Notes under the pieces: generated by a model
The model's input: only the letters and a program-made list of their open reading frames with translations
Databases searched by the model: none
What the model was told of the DNA's origin: nothing
DNA from: Bibersteinia trehalosi
GTDB taxonomy: Bacteria; Pseudomonadota; Gammaproteobacteria; Enterobacterales; Pasteurellaceae
NCBI RefSeq assembly: GCF_004346205.1
Contig: NZ_SMAM01000013.1
Coordinates: 1 to 35,081 of the forward strand
Length of the DNA stretch: 35,081 nucleotides
Direction: 5' to 3'
In this document: one piece after another, positions 16,776 through 26,135 of the stretch
Layout of the letters: every line of letters starts with the position of its first letter
How positions within the stretch are numbered: position 1 is the stretch's first letter
Position numbers and translations under genes: made by a program

Positions 16776-17381
16776 TTATAACGAATTTTTTAATGCTTCG
16801 CGGATTAATTGTTCCGCAGTCGCGCCAGCTTTATTGACTTTCTTAATCATTTTTTCGGCGTCATTTGGTTTATAGCCCAGTGCAATTAAGGCGTCACAAG
16901 CTTCATCAGCAGGGCTATTGGCTGTCTGAGCAACAAGATGATCGCTTGATTGTTCAATAAAGAAATCATTTTGAGATACTCCTTTGAATTTGCCTTTCAG
17001 TTCAACCAGCAAACGCTCTGCGGTTTTTTTACCCACCCCTGGGATTTTGGTGAGTTTTGCCAGCTCTTCTTGTTCAATTGCTGTAGCAAATTGAGACACA
17101 GACATTGCAGATAAAATAGCCAGTGCCAGTTTAGGGCCTATACCGTTGGTTTTTATTAATTCACGGAAAAGAGTTCTATCCTGTTTTTGTGCAAAGCCAA
17201 AGAGTAGATGGGCATCTTCGCGCACAACAAGATGAGTAAAAATGGTTACTTCTTCATTAAGTGAGGGAAGATTATAGAAACTGGTCATTGGCAGTAAAAC
17301 TTCATAGCCTACGCCATTGACATCCAGCACCATCTCAGGTGGGGATTTTTCGATAATTTTGCCGTGTAGTCGTCCGATCAT
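16776..17381 (-). CDS. ruvA: Holliday junction binding protein RuvA
   Basis: The 201-residue product begins [21 protein letters not shown], the RuvA OB fold. It has two helix-hairpin-helix motifs ([16 protein letters not shown] and [19 protein letters not shown]) that grip the junction, and the flexible C-terminal domain III ([21 protein letters not shown]) that touches RuvB. A tetramer holds the junction in a square-planar form. It is the first gene of ruvA-ruvB-DUF4298. ruvC, often just upstream in relatives, is absent; the potABC terminator lies there instead. Confidence 0.97.
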   Translation of the reverse strand: MIGRLHGKIIEKSPPEMVLDVNGVGYEVLLPMTSFYNLPSLNEEVTIFTHLVVREDAHLLFGFAQKQDRTLFRELIKTNGIGPKLALAILSAMSVSQFATAIEQEELAKLTKIPGVGKKTAERLLVELKGKFKGVSQNDFFIEQSSDHLVAQTANSPADEACDALIALGYKPNDAEKMIKKVNKAGATAEQLIREALKNSL

Positions 17382-17441
17382 TAGATTTATCCGAAAATTT
17401 AAAGGAGCTAAGCATAGCGGAAAACTGTATAAATGAACAGA

Positions 17442-17450
17442 GCAAGCGGT
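17442..17450 (+). repeat. DNA uptake signal sequence
   Basis: GCAAGCGGT followed by AGGATTTTTGCAAAAAAA lies between ruvA and potC. Confidence 0.7.
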
Positions 17451-17466
17451 AGGATTTTTGCAAAAA

Positions 17467-17502
17467 AATGCAAAAAATAACCCGCTTGTTGAGCGGGTTA
17501 TT
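17467..17502 (-). terminator. Intrinsic terminator of potABC
   Basis: An 11-bp perfect stem (AATAACCCGCT at 17476-17486, AGCGGGTTATT at 17492-17502) with a 5-base loop is followed on the minus strand by TTTTTTGCATTTTTTT. It lies 9 bases after the potC stop, so the operon ends without potD. Confidence 0.88.
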
Positions 17503-17511
17503 GAGTTCTAA

Positions 17512-18279
17512 TTAATCTTTCTTACGCAGTACGAGCTGGCTTAATACCACCAAAGCAAGCGAGAAGATGATCATAATCGTAGCAAGCGCATTCACTTCAG
17601 GTGTCACCCCTGTTTTTACCAATGAGAAAATCTTCAGCGGTAAAACTTCATAACTTGCACTCGTTACAAATGAGGAGACCACCACATCATCAAGAGAAAT
17701 CGTAAAGCTTAGTAACCAACCAGAAATAATAGCTGGTAATAGCAATGGTAATAAGATCTTACGCAAAATCGTGGTTTCACTTGCGCCTAAATCTTTTGCC
17801 GCTTCAAGCATTTTGCTATCGAAATCGCTTAAACGTGATGAAACGGTTATCACCACATATGGCAAACAGAACGTGACATGTGCCAATAATAATGACCAGA
17901 AACCAAGCGATACGCCAACCAGCATAAATAGCGCTAATAGCGATACTGCCATTACAATATCAGGCGACATCATGACGATAAACAACATACCACCGACAAA
18001 TTGTTTCCCACGGAAACGGTAGCGGTATAGTGCAATCGAAGTTAATGCCCCGATAATGGTTGCTACCGTTGCCGAGAAAAATGCAATGGTAATGGAGTTC
18101 GTTGCGGCTTGTATTAACGTTGCGTTATTAAATAAACGTTCATACCAGTTCCAGCTAAATCCTTTCCAACTTAAACCGTAACGGTCTGCATTAAAGGAGT
18201 TTACCACCAAGATGATAATTGGAATGTACAAATAAGCGTACACCAAAAACATAAAAAGGCTTTTAAATACACGTCTCAT
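17512..18279 (-). CDS. potC: Spermidine/putrescine ABC transporter permease PotC
   Basis: The 255-residue permease has about six membrane helices and the EAA loop [20 protein letters not shown] that contacts the ATPase. The N-terminus FMFLVYAYLYIPIIILVVNSFN is PotC-like. Its ATG overlaps the potB stop as TAATG, giving translational coupling. With PotB it forms the channel of the PotABCD polyamine importer in the inner membrane. Confidence 0.95.
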   Translation of the reverse strand: MRRVFKSLFMFLVYAYLYIPIIILVVNSFNADRYGLSWKGFSWNWYERLFNNATLIQAATNSITIAFFSATVATIIGALTSIALYRYRFRGKQFVGGMLFIVMMSPDIVMAVSLLALFMLVGVSLGFWSLLLAHVTFCLPYVVITVSSRLSDFDSKMLEAAKDLGASETTILRKILLPLLLPAIISGWLLSFTISLDDVVVSSFVTSASYEVLPLKIFSLVKTGVTPEVNALATIMIIFSLALVVLSQLVLRKKD

Positions 18280-19139
18280 TACTCTAGCTCCACCTTTTTA
18301 TTCATCAATTTATTTGCACGGTAGTAAATGTATAACATCAATGCCATGAGAATGGTTAAAGCAATACTAATTGCTGAGCCAAATGGCCAGTTGCGAGTCA
18401 CTAAAAATTCGCTCTTGATGATATTACCCACTAGCAATACTTTCGCACCACCTAAAAGGTCGGCGACATAGAACATTCCCATTGCAGGTAGCAATACGAG
18501 CAAGCAACCGGCAACGATCCCTGGCATAGTTAAAGGAATAATCACTTTAATAAAACGCTGGAAGGCATTTGCCCCTAAATCTTTTGCCGCTTCTAATAAG
18601 CGTCCGTCAATTTTTTCAATTGAAGAGTAGAGTGGCAAAATCATAAATGGTAACAAAATATAGACTAAGCCAATGACAACAGCGACTTCCGTATTTAAAA
18701 TACGAATTGGTGTATCAATGACACCAAGCCACAATAACGCTTCGTTTAGCAGCCCTTTTACCCCAAGGAAAATCTTCATACCGTAGATACGGATTAACGA
18801 GTTTGTCCAGAACGGTAATACCACCAAAAAGAGCAAGAATGGGCGATATTTTGCAGGGATTTTGGCAATCATAAAGGCAAATGGATAGCCAATAATTAAG
18901 CAAATCACCGTTGCAATCCCCGACATATAAAGCGAGTTCCACAATACTTTAGAGTAAAGGGGATCAATTAAACGCTTATAACTATCTAGCGAGAATGTAA
19001 ATTCAATCAGATTGCTACTGTCTTTGGTCATAAAGCTGGTAAAAAAGACCAATAAATTTGGTACTAATACAAAGAAGATTAACCAGCCAAAAATCACGGC
19101 GACAGTAACATTTTGGAATTTGTTACTACTCATTTTCAT
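18279..19139 (-). CDS. potB: Spermidine/putrescine ABC transporter permease PotB
   Basis: The permease aligns closely with E. coli PotB ([52 protein letters not shown], ending NKKVELE). I chose the ATG at 19139 (MKMSSNKF), which overlaps the last codons of potA; a second ATG at 19133 is possible and a TTG at 19151 is unlikely. About 286 residues with six predicted membrane helices. Confidence 0.95.
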   Translation of the reverse strand: MKMSSNKFQNVTVAVIFGWLIFFVLVPNLLVFFTSFMTKDSSNLIEFTFSLDSYKRLIDPLYSKVLWNSLYMSGIATVICLIIGYPFAFMIAKIPAKYRPFLLFLVVLPFWTNSLIRIYGMKIFLGVKGLLNEALLWLGVIDTPIRILNTEVAVVIGLVYILLPFMILPLYSSIEKIDGRLLEAAKDLGANAFQRFIKVIIPLTMPGIVAGCLLVLLPAMGMFYVADLLGGAKVLLVGNIIKSEFLVTRNWPFGSAISIALTILMALMLYIYYRANKLMNKKVELE

Positions 19140-20238
19140 CGTTGAGTACAACCTCCCAGCCTTCGTGCCATGTTAAGGCAACTTTTTGTCCAACTGAGTG
19201 ATCAATATGCGGATCATCTTCATTGAAGAACTCGCTGACCAGTACTTTCATTTGGTTGTGATCTAACACGATATTAGATTCAAGTGTCATACCTTTGTAA
19301 GTACGGTCGCTAACGTGTCCGATAATCGCTTTTGAACTTTCGTTTTCGTCTAATTCTTCAATCACAATATCTTCTGGACGAAGCAATACTTTCACTTTTT
19401 GGCTTGGTTGAACATCAAGTTTGGTATAGATTTCGCAGATGCGCCCCTCCACATTCGCTTTTACACGTTTTTCATCGATACGTTCAATCACGGTTGCATC
19501 AAAGACGTTGATTTCACCGATAAAACGTGCCACGAACAAGTTGGTTGGATCTTCATAAATCTCTTTCGGGCTGCCATCTTGCTGCACTTTACCCTTATTC
19601 ATCACGATAATCCGATCAGACATAGTTAATGCCTCTTCCTGATCGTGGGTAACAAAGATAAAGGTAATGCCTAACTGGCGTTGCAGTTGTTTCAGCTCGT
19701 GTTGCATCTCTTTACGCAATTTATAATCTAATGCAGAAAGGGATTCATCTAATAACAACACTTTTGGCTGATTAACCACGGCTCGGGCAATAGCAATACG
19801 TTGCTGCTGACCACCAGAAAGTTGTGAAGGTTTACGGTTTGCCATTTCTTCCAAACGTACCATGCGTAATGCTTCCATAACGCGAGGTTTAATTTGATCA
19901 TTCGGTACTTTTTGCATACGCAAGCCAAATGCCACGTTTTCAAAAATGGTCATATGAGGGAAAAGCGCATAGCTTTGGAAAACGGTATTTACTGGGCGTT
20001 GTTCTGCTGGAATATCAGAAACATCTTGTCCATCAAGAATAATCGCACCATCGGTTAATTCTTCAAAGCCGGCAATTAGGCGGAGTACGGTTGTTTTACC
20101 ACAACCAGAAGGGCCAAGAATGGTAAGAAATTCACCATCATTAATCGTGAGATCTAAGCCATCGATAATCGTTTTTTCGCCATAACGCTTGGTAATAGAA
20201 CGAAGCTCAATAATCGGTTTCTGCTCTAACTTTTCCAT
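19126..20238 (-). CDS. potA: Spermidine/putrescine ABC transporter ATPase PotA
   Basis: The 370-residue ATPase has Walker [10 protein letters not shown], the Q loop, signature LSGGQQQR, Walker [16 protein letters not shown] and the switch His in FVTHDQEE, followed by a C-terminal TOBE-type domain (about 240-370) with KVLLRPEDI. It powers polyamine import through PotBC. Its start is preceded by AGGGGG about 13 bases upstream, a rather long spacing. A terminator-shaped hairpin lies in its leader (20283-20307). Confidence 0.95.
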   Translation of the reverse strand: MEKLEQKPIIELRSITKRYGEKTIIDGLDLTINDGEFLTILGPSGCGKTTVLRLIAGFEELTDGAIILDGQDVSDIPAEQRPVNTVFQSYALFPHMTIFENVAFGLRMQKVPNDQIKPRVMEALRMVRLEEMANRKPSQLSGGQQQRIAIARAVVNQPKVLLLDESLSALDYKLRKEMQHELKQLQRQLGITFIFVTHDQEEALTMSDRIIVMNKGKVQQDGSPKEIYEDPTNLFVARFIGEINVFDATVIERIDEKRVKANVEGRICEIYTKLDVQPSQKVKVLLRPEDIVIEELDENESSKAIIGHVSDRTYKGMTLESNIVLDHNQMKVLVSEFFNEDDPHIDHSVGQKVALTWHEGWEVVLNDENE

Positions 20239-20276
20239 TTATTTTTGTTTTCCCCCTAGGGCTATGTTGAGAAAAT

Positions 20277-20307
20277 GTAAAAAAACTGACGTAAAAGACG
20301 TCAGTTT
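20277..20307 (-). terminator. Terminator-shaped hairpin upstream of potA
   Basis: A 10-bp perfect stem (AAACTGACGT at 20283-20292, ACGTCAGTTT at 20298-20307) with a 5-base loop is followed on the minus strand by a T run. It lies about 45 bases before the potA ATG and downstream of a separate tbpA terminator, so it may attenuate potABC or end a short RNA. Confidence 0.65.
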
Positions 20308-20403
20308 GAGGTGTTTTTAAATAGTGGCTAATGATATAGCGAATAGCTATTTAATGAAAGTAAAATTTAAGCATTTTCCGTTATTGAATATCACAATGCT
20401 TCA

Positions 20404-20412
20404 GCAAGCGGT
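20404..20412 (+). repeat. DNA uptake signal sequence
   Basis: GCAAGCGGT followed by CATTTTTAATCGGTATTTT lies in the tbpA-potA intergenic region. Confidence 0.7.
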
Positions 20413-20452
20413 CATTTTTAATCGGTATTTTACCAATTACTAAAATAATATT

Positions 20453-20471
20453 GGCGGGTGAATGACCCGCC
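20453..20471 (-). terminator. Probable tbpA terminator
   Basis: A 7-bp GC-rich stem (GGCGGGT at 20453-20459, ACCCGCC at 20465-20471) lies 14 bases after the tbpA stop. The following minus-strand sequence is A/T rich (AATATTATTTTAG) without an unbroken T run. Confidence 0.6.
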
Positions 20472-20484
20472 TATTTGTGTTTAA

Positions 20485-23280
20485 TCAGAATTTCATTTCA
20501 AATGCTAAACTGAAATTTCTCCCCGGGGCGGCAAATCGAGTGTAATTGCTACCCCGGTCTTGGTTTACTGCATTCACACCGGATTGGCGCACTGATTCCC
20601 AAGTGGAATATTTACGATTAGTCACATTATAAATTCCTCCACGTAAGGTGTAGTTTTTATAATTGATGTAACCGGTAATATCATGGGTGTACCAAGAACC
20701 GGTCAGTTTGCCACCTAAATCAACGCGATGTATGCCGTGATGACGTGTGCCTGCCACCTCATCGGCGTTTTTGGCTTTAGAATAGGTGGTAGTAATGCCA
20801 ATTCCCCATTTTTCTTCTGGGTGATCGTAGCCGAATCCAAGCACATAGCGTGCTGGCTGAATCGCATCTAGAATAGGATCGTTTACGCTATCGAGTCTTG
20901 AGTCGGTTAGTTTCCGCTCTTTTACTTTTACACGGTTATAAGCAACTGATGAATAAAAACCATCTGGCAGTATAGATAAAATACCGTGTAAGTCAAATTT
21001 AGCGACTAAATTTATCCCGTTTAGTGCTACATCTTGAATATTATGGTAGTTAGAGAAACAGTGTGATTTTTGTATTATTCTTTTACATGCTGTCGCAATC
21101 ATATTTTTATAGTTATTACGGAAATAGCTCACATCAAGGTAACCAAATTGACCTTTAAAGCTAACTCCAATCTCATGATTAGTCGATTTTTCTGGCTCTA
21201 ACTGGTGGCTACGTTGCTCGCGTTGCACATATTCGTTATCTTTAAGCCCAATATGATCACGTTTACCATAAAGTTCATAGAATGCAGGCACTCTAAAACC
21301 GTTTGAAATGCGATAAGAAAGCGATACAAACTCTGTTGGTTTAAGCGTAATCCCGCCATTCCAAGACCAATTTCGATAAGTTCGGCTAAGTGTCCACGGA
21401 TCATCAGATTTAAATCGATGTTGATCAAAACGCACCCCTAATCCCAAATCCACATACTCGCTTATCACTAGATCGCGGAAGCTAACAAAATGGCTATAGC
21501 CTTTAATTTTACGCGGTTCACAGTTTATGATGTCGCCGTGTGTATTATTACACAAAGATACCGTTTCAATACTGCGTGGATTGCGACGATAAATATATGG
21601 ATTATCTAAACGCCCTCTACCGCGGTAGCTGGTATAACCGCCTTTGGTATATTGGGCAGTCATATCCCCATGATCCATAAGCGAATTAAATCGATCAAAG
21701 CCCAACCCTAAATTCAGTTTGTGGGTTTGCTTAAATACGCCTTGACCAGCATTTAGCGCTTTATCAAATTCTAAATGAATGACACGATGCTTTTCTTGGT
21801 AATTATTACGCTCAGTTCGATACATCGACCAAGATTTATCCAAAGTCGGACGACAGTTTTTATCTACTACAGGGTAATCGCTACAATGTAAGCGATGTAG
21901 CCGGCTATATAGTTCAATATCTTGTTTATCCGCACTGAGTTTAATGTTATCCAACCAGCGATTATTCTCTGGTGTATATTGATAGTTAAATCCTAAACGA
22001 CGTTTGTGGTGACGTTCATCAAAAAACTTCACATGGCTATAGCGCAACCCATAAGGGATCCTTCTATCGAACACTAAGCCATCTAAAATATTATCCCCTT
22101 CATAAACAGAAGAGTTCTTACGTGATAAGTTGTCTACCCTGATATTAATATCGTCTTTTGTATAGTAAGCTGGCGTTTGCATATCACGGATATCATAGCG
22201 TTGTTTTGTATCTTCTAAGATTGCGCCAAGATAATGAGACGAGTTAAAGTGATAGCCAAACTTCATAAAAACAGAATTACTCTTGTAATCTAAAGGGTTT
22301 GGTGCAATGCGATCTTTACCGGTATATTCTTGGGCTGAGAGCTGCTCAGTGCGATAAGGAATCTGCTCAAGCTGTTTGCGCTCTTCAGGCGTATATTCCG
22401 GAAATGTTCTCACTGGGAAATTATCGCGGTTCAACTTAGCCCTTGCACGAGGAGTACAATCTAATGTTGGGCAAGTATCTTCCACAATAAAAAAAGATCC
22501 TCCAGGAGCATTCTGTGCGGAATTTGGGTAAAGATCGTAGCGATTTTCAAAGCCGGTTATACGCCGAATATTATGTTTTAATTTATTTGCCTCGGAATGA
22601 ATTTTGGTCTCTTTACCGTGTCGGTGAGTTGCAATAACAAGTGCTTCAAAACCACCCGCCTCACCAGCCGCAGCGATAGACTGTAAAAAATGGCTATTTT
22701 TGCTGGCATAAGAGGTCTTACTATCTAAGCCCCAATGCTGCCCCTCTTTAATAATATCCTGCGCATCTTTAGTACGAAAACCAATAGCACCACCTAGCGC
22801 ACCAGAGCCATATTCCGCAGAACTTGCTCCTTTGCTTAACTCAATTGAACGAATGTTTTCATACTCAATCTCATTAATTGCACCACCATTAGCATCTGAA
22901 CCTAGCGTATGATAATGCTGCGCTTGTGGTAGCCCATCAACAAGTAAGCTGACACGGTTTTTATCTACACCTCGAATGGCATAGCCACTACTTGCACCGC
23001 GACCTTGTTCCACCACCGAAATACCAGGGTCATAGCGAGTTAAATCACGAATACCAAGAATTTGATTTTTACTCATTTCGTGATAATTTTTCACTACTTT
23101 CCCCAAGCCAGTTACTTCGTTTTGACGTTCGTGAGCGTAACGGCTTTCAGTTACAATGACTTCGTCTAGTTCAAGTCGTTCTGTATTCGTATTTGTTTGC
23201 GTATTGGCAGACACCGTAGGTGAGATAAGTGCAGCAAAAATGGCAGCACTCAATGGGTGATAAGCAAAGTTTTTTTTCAT
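20485..23280 (-). CDS. tbpA: Transferrin-binding TonB-dependent receptor TbpA
   Basis: About 931 residues. A signal peptide ending near SPTVSA is followed by the TonB box DEVIVT, a plug domain (LTRYDPGISVVEQGRGASSGYAIRGVDKNRVSLLVDGLPQ is the usual plug region) and a 22-strand barrel ending SLAFEMKF. Long extracellular loops carry cysteine pairs (DTCPTLDCTP, HCSDYPVVDKNC). It binds host transferrin, strips iron and imports it using TonB energy. I chose the ATG at 23280 because AGGAG lies 9 bases upstream; the ATG at 23286 is only 3 bases from it. It is second in tbpB-tbpA. Transferrin rather than lactoferrin is inferred from size and similarity. Confidence 0.92.
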   Translation of the reverse strand: MKKNFAYHPLSAAIFAALISPTVSANTQTNTNTERLELDEVIVTESRYAHERQNEVTGLGKVVKNYHEMSKNQILGIRDLTRYDPGISVVEQGRGASSGYAIRGVDKNRVSLLVDGLPQAQHYHTLGSDANGGAINEIEYENIRSIELSKGASSAEYGSGALGGAIGFRTKDAQDIIKEGQHWGLDSKTSYASKNSHFLQSIAAAGEAGGFEALVIATHRHGKETKIHSEANKLKHNIRRITGFENRYDLYPNSAQNAPGGSFFIVEDTCPTLDCTPRARAKLNRDNFPVRTFPEYTPEERKQLEQIPYRTEQLSAQEYTGKDRIAPNPLDYKSNSVFMKFGYHFNSSHYLGAILEDTKQRYDIRDMQTPAYYTKDDINIRVDNLSRKNSSVYEGDNILDGLVFDRRIPYGLRYSHVKFFDERHHKRRLGFNYQYTPENNRWLDNIKLSADKQDIELYSRLHRLHCSDYPVVDKNCRPTLDKSWSMYRTERNNYQEKHRVIHLEFDKALNAGQGVFKQTHKLNLGLGFDRFNSLMDHGDMTAQYTKGGYTSYRGRGRLDNPYIYRRNPRSIETVSLCNNTHGDIINCEPRKIKGYSHFVSFRDLVISEYVDLGLGVRFDQHRFKSDDPWTLSRTYRNWSWNGGITLKPTEFVSLSYRISNGFRVPAFYELYGKRDHIGLKDNEYVQREQRSHQLEPEKSTNHEIGVSFKGQFGYLDVSYFRNNYKNMIATACKRIIQKSHCFSNYHNIQDVALNGINLVAKFDLHGILSILPDGFYSSVAYNRVKVKERKLTDSRLDSVNDPILDAIQPARYVLGFGYDHPEEKWGIGITTTYSKAKNADEVAGTRHHGIHRVDLGGKLTGSWYTHDITGYINYKNYTLRGGIYNVTNRKYSTWESVRQSGVNAVNQDRGSNYTRFAAPGRNFSLAFEMKF

Positions 23281-23324
23281 TCTCATTGTCTCCTTAAATA
23301 TTCCGTATTTTTATTGCATAAATA

Positions 23325-23346
23325 GACCGCTTGCGAACAAGCAGTC
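23325..23346. repeat. Inverted uptake-signal pair between tbpB and tbpA
   Basis: GACCGCTTG and CAAGCAGTC form a 9-bp stem with one mismatch and a CGAA loop. It sits between tbpB and tbpA and could weaken read-through from tbpB into tbpA. Only one arm has the full uptake core. Confidence 0.55.
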
Positions 23347-23357
23347 ATTTTTCGCTA

Positions 23358-25106
23358 TTATTTTGCAATTTGTCGTTTGCCAGCAAAGGTGATGCTAACT
23401 TTATCCTTGCTGTTACTATCATGCACAATTCCACCAAGCTCTAAAGCATTTTTACCGTAGAATGCTCCCTCGAATTGGCTATCAACATGTATGACGGTGC
23501 CTCCCCAAGTACTTTTTGGATCAAGATTAAAACCTGAATCACTGGTTTTAGCTGTGCCAGCAAAACCATTGGCTTTAATTTCGCCTTCAAGGGTGAGCAT
23601 TGGACGCTCTTCAACACCATCATTAGCTATCAACTTGCCGTTGATTTTCTTATTGGCAAAATCTACATCAAACAGCGAGCGAGTGCCGCTTTCACTATTG
23701 CTTGGTGACTCAGCTCCGGCAGAGCCGGCTTCGCTACGCATAATACCATTCCAAGTGCCTCGGTATTGCGCTTTGCCTGAAGGTAGATCTGCTACTGCAG
23801 TACGTTCCCCCACTAAATAAAGATGGGAACTGTCTTTATCATTCTCTTCACTGTAAGTACCAAATTTGACATAGTCTAAATTATTACAGCAGACAGAAAT
23901 GCGATAGGTTTTGCCACCAACGGTGGGCATAACCAAATCATCAAATTTCATTTCAGCAAAGCTTTTTTTACCTTCTGCAATCAGAGGAATTTGTGTATTG
24001 TTAATCAGCAGATGGGTTGCATTGCCGAAAGTATCCATTTCTGATTTACTTAAATCTTTTAAACTCACTTTTAAGGCATCAAAGGCGCGCTCGCTGTCAT
24101 TTTCTTGCGCATCGCGTTTACCAGCGAATACCACGAATATTGATTTATCATCAGCTAAGAATTTACCAGCAAGCTCTTGAGTATTATCACCAAAAAAACC
24201 ACCTTCAAGCGTAGAAGAATCTTTTCCAAAGTAAGGATCTTCAGTGTTTCTAGCATTGGCTTTACCACTAAATCGGTTACCTTGGATAGTGGCATTAATA
24301 TCGTAAAGAGGTGTGATTTTTTGTTCGTTGGTACGAGGTTTAACGTATCCATTGCGCACCAATGTGCCAGTTAGCGTTTTATTAGAGAAATCAGCGGTAA
24401 ATTCACCGGTATGCCCCATCGGTTTTTCAGCATCATCAAGATTCACGTCTCGACTGTTTTCCGGTGTGGCACCAATATTTACCCCTGCTGAATTGGAGAA
24501 ATATTGAGAATCTCTATCTTTTCTTGCATCGGTCGTAAAATCCCAATATCCCTTATAAATGGCTTTTTGAGCTGGCATTGCTTTGGCTGGATGTGTACCT
24601 AAATAGTACACATAACCATGAGCACCTGTCCGTAGCACTTCTTTATGCTTAATCTCTGGTTTTGCACCGGAATGTAATACATAACCAGAACGAACAAATT
24701 TGAAGTCTCGAGTATTGTGTCCATTATGCCCATCATGGGTATGGCTAAACCCCTCATCGTCATAACCGTATGCTTTTACTTCTTCTTCATACGGAATTTT
24801 GGTCAGATCTCCGGCAATTGGCGTTATTTCCCCTATCGGAGCAGCATTCTCATTAGCTTGTGGTAGCTGATTACGGCGTGGAATTTTGGCTGAAAAACCA
24901 AAGCCAGGTTGTAATAAAGCAGTGGCTTCGGTGTTATTTATGGTACGTCTTGCGCTACTATTGTCATCTTGTAAGCTGGGTTTTGGTGAGTCTGGTTTAT
25001 TCGATTCGACTTTTACCGATTGCACATCAAAACTACCACCATTTGAAGTACAGGCGCTGAGTAGTGCAATATTCAATAGCACAAAACTGCTTTTGAGTTT
25101 AAACAT
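23358..25106 (-). CDS. tbpB: Transferrin-binding lipoprotein TbpB
   Basis: The 582-residue product has a lipoprotein signal with lipobox LLSAC (Cys19) and an anchor peptide, then the two-lobed TbpB layout: handle domain plus beta barrel in each lobe. Barrel strands are recognisable by repeated GKFLADDKSIFVVFAGKRD-like and GAFYGKNALELGGIV-like motifs, one per lobe, the last ending ITFAGKR. Surface lipoprotein that prefers iron-loaded transferrin and hands it to TbpA. It is the first gene of the operon, behind a Fur-like site. Two adjacent cysteines (SVCCNNLD) are present. Rapidly evolving family, so host specificity cannot be read. Confidence 0.92.
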   Translation of the reverse strand: MFKLKSSFVLLNIALLSACTSNGGSFDVQSVKVESNKPDSPKPSLQDDNSSARRTINNTEATALLQPGFGFSAKIPRRNQLPQANENAAPIGEITPIAGDLTKIPYEEEVKAYGYDDEGFSHTHDGHNGHNTRDFKFVRSGYVLHSGAKPEIKHKEVLRTGAHGYVYYLGTHPAKAMPAQKAIYKGYWDFTTDARKDRDSQYFSNSAGVNIGATPENSRDVNLDDAEKPMGHTGEFTADFSNKTLTGTLVRNGYVKPRTNEQKITPLYDINATIQGNRFSGKANARNTEDPYFGKDSSTLEGGFFGDNTQELAGKFLADDKSIFVVFAGKRDAQENDSERAFDALKVSLKDLSKSEMDTFGNATHLLINNTQIPLIAEGKKSFAEMKFDDLVMPTVGGKTYRISVCCNNLDYVKFGTYSEENDKDSSHLYLVGERTAVADLPSGKAQYRGTWNGIMRSEAGSAGAESPSNSESGTRSLFDVDFANKKINGKLIANDGVEERPMLTLEGEIKANGFAGTAKTSDSGFNLDPKSTWGGTVIHVDSQFEGAFYGKNALELGGIVHDSNSKDKVSITFAGKRQIAK

Positions 25107-25413
25107 AGTGTCTCCCTTATAAAAAAATAATAAATAAAAATCATTCTTATTCTATTAATTGTGTAAACTTATGTAAAGAGGGGATTTTGTTCTTTAGATG
25201 AAAATTAAACCTTTGCGCGTAGTGTATCGATGGTATAGCTTTCGCAAGCGGCTATCAGGGATATGAAATGGCTGTATTTAGATGAAATTGCAAGCGCTTA
25301 TTTAGAAACGAAGGCTTGCTTTTGGTGATGTTGTAAAGGGGAAATCGCGAACAAGTATTGATGGCACTCGTCTTTGAGGAGTGCCTATCATGGATACAAA
25401 AAATGGTTTGTTG
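25107..25413. other. Intergenic region tbpB-rnt
   Basis: About 307 bases without a convincing gene. It holds the tbpB promoter with its Fur-like site, a short inverted repeat GCAAGC/GCTTGC (25290-25319) and a hairpin GGCACTC/GAGTGCC (25363-25385) about 30 bases after the rnt stop that lacks a T tract. The open frames crossing it extend antisense into rnt and show no ribosome binding site. Confidence 0.6.
25133..25151 (-). promoter_or_regulatory. Fur-like operator of tbpB-tbpA
   Basis: On the minus strand AATAAGAATGATTTTTATT matches 12 of 19 positions of the Fur consensus GATAATGATAATCATTATC. It lies 27 bases before the tbpB start and downstream of a TTTACA element (25167-25162 region). Iron repression of transferrin receptors by Fur is well established in relatives. 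Confidence 0.65.
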
Positions 25414-26061
25414 TTATTCAACGGAGAGTGGAAAACCGCCTAAATCTTTTAAACGGTTTACCATCGCACAAAAAAGTTCGGCAGTGCGTTCGGTGTCATA
25501 TAAAGCGGAATGTGCTTGTTTACCGTCAAATGGAATTTTTGCCATTTGGCAGGCTTTCACCAGCACCGTTTGTCCATACATAAAGCCCGCGAGAGTTGCG
25601 GTATCAAACATAGCGAAAGGGTGGAAGGGATCGCGCTTAGCATTGATACGTTTGACAGCCGCGTGTAAAAAGCCTTGATCAAAGGCAGCATTATGCGCCA
25701 CGATCACCGCGCGCTGGCAGCCATTGGCTTTCACCGCTTTACGTACCATTTTAAACATTTCAATAATGGCGATCTCTTCAGGCTGAGCATTACGCGTTGG
25801 ATCTTCAATATTAATCCCATTAATTTTTAACGCTTCAGGATTAATGTTTGCGCCGGCAAATGGCTGGATATGGCTATGATATTGTTGGTCTTGCACGAGA
25901 TAGCCGTTTTCATCCATTTTGAGTGTAATTGCGGCAAGCTCGAGTAGCGCGTCCGTTTCGGCATTTAACCCCGCGGTTTCCACATCGATCACCACGGGCA
26001 AATAGCCACGGAAACGGTTTTTCAGTAAATTGTAGTCAATAGTTTCAGTTTGTTCGGTCAT
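25414..26061 (-). CDS. rnt: Ribonuclease T
   Basis: About 215 residues from [17 protein letters not shown]; a TTG at 26085 upstream would lie inside the preceding terminator hairpin and is rejected. DEDDh exonuclease motifs are present: [11 protein letters not shown] (Asp, Glu), [13 protein letters not shown] and [14 protein letters not shown] (His, Asp). It trims the 3' ends of tRNAs, 5S and 23S rRNA as a dimer. No Shine-Dalgarno sequence is evident, since the T run of the terminator immediately precedes the start. It lies downstream of gloA. Confidence 0.95.
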   Translation of the reverse strand: MTEQTETIDYNLLKNRFRGYLPVVIDVETAGLNAETDALLELAAITLKMDENGYLVQDQQYHSHIQPFAGANINPEALKINGINIEDPTRNAQPEEIAIIEMFKMVRKAVKANGCQRAVIVAHNAAFDQGFLHAAVKRINAKRDPFHPFAMFDTATLAGFMYGQTVLVKACQMAKIPFDGKQAHSALYDTERTAELFCAMVNRLKDLGGFPLSVE

Positions 26062-26063
26062 AA

Positions 26064-26120
26064 CAAAAAAAGAACGGTTTTGCAAAATTTGGCAAAAATC
26101 TTACCGCTTGCAAAACCGTT
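26064..26120 (-). terminator. Terminator between gloA and rnt, abutting the rnt start
   Basis: A 13-bp perfect stem (AACGGTTTTGCAA at 26073-26085, TTGCAAAACCGTT at 26108-26120) is followed on the minus strand by C and seven T, which end 3 bases before the rnt ATG. The 22-base loop contains an uptake signal. Confidence 0.8.
26103..26111 (-). repeat. DNA uptake signal sequence in the gloA-rnt hairpin
   Basis: ACCGCTTGC is the reverse complement of GCAAGCGGT, with the A/T-rich tail TAAGATTTTTGCCAAATTTTG on the minus strand. Confidence 0.7.
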
Positions 26121-26135
26121 ACCAGAAAAAGAAAA

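Noticed and set aside
25358-25678. Plus-strand open frames at the end of rnt
   Set aside because: They are antisense to the rnt coding sequence, which has complete exonuclease motifs.
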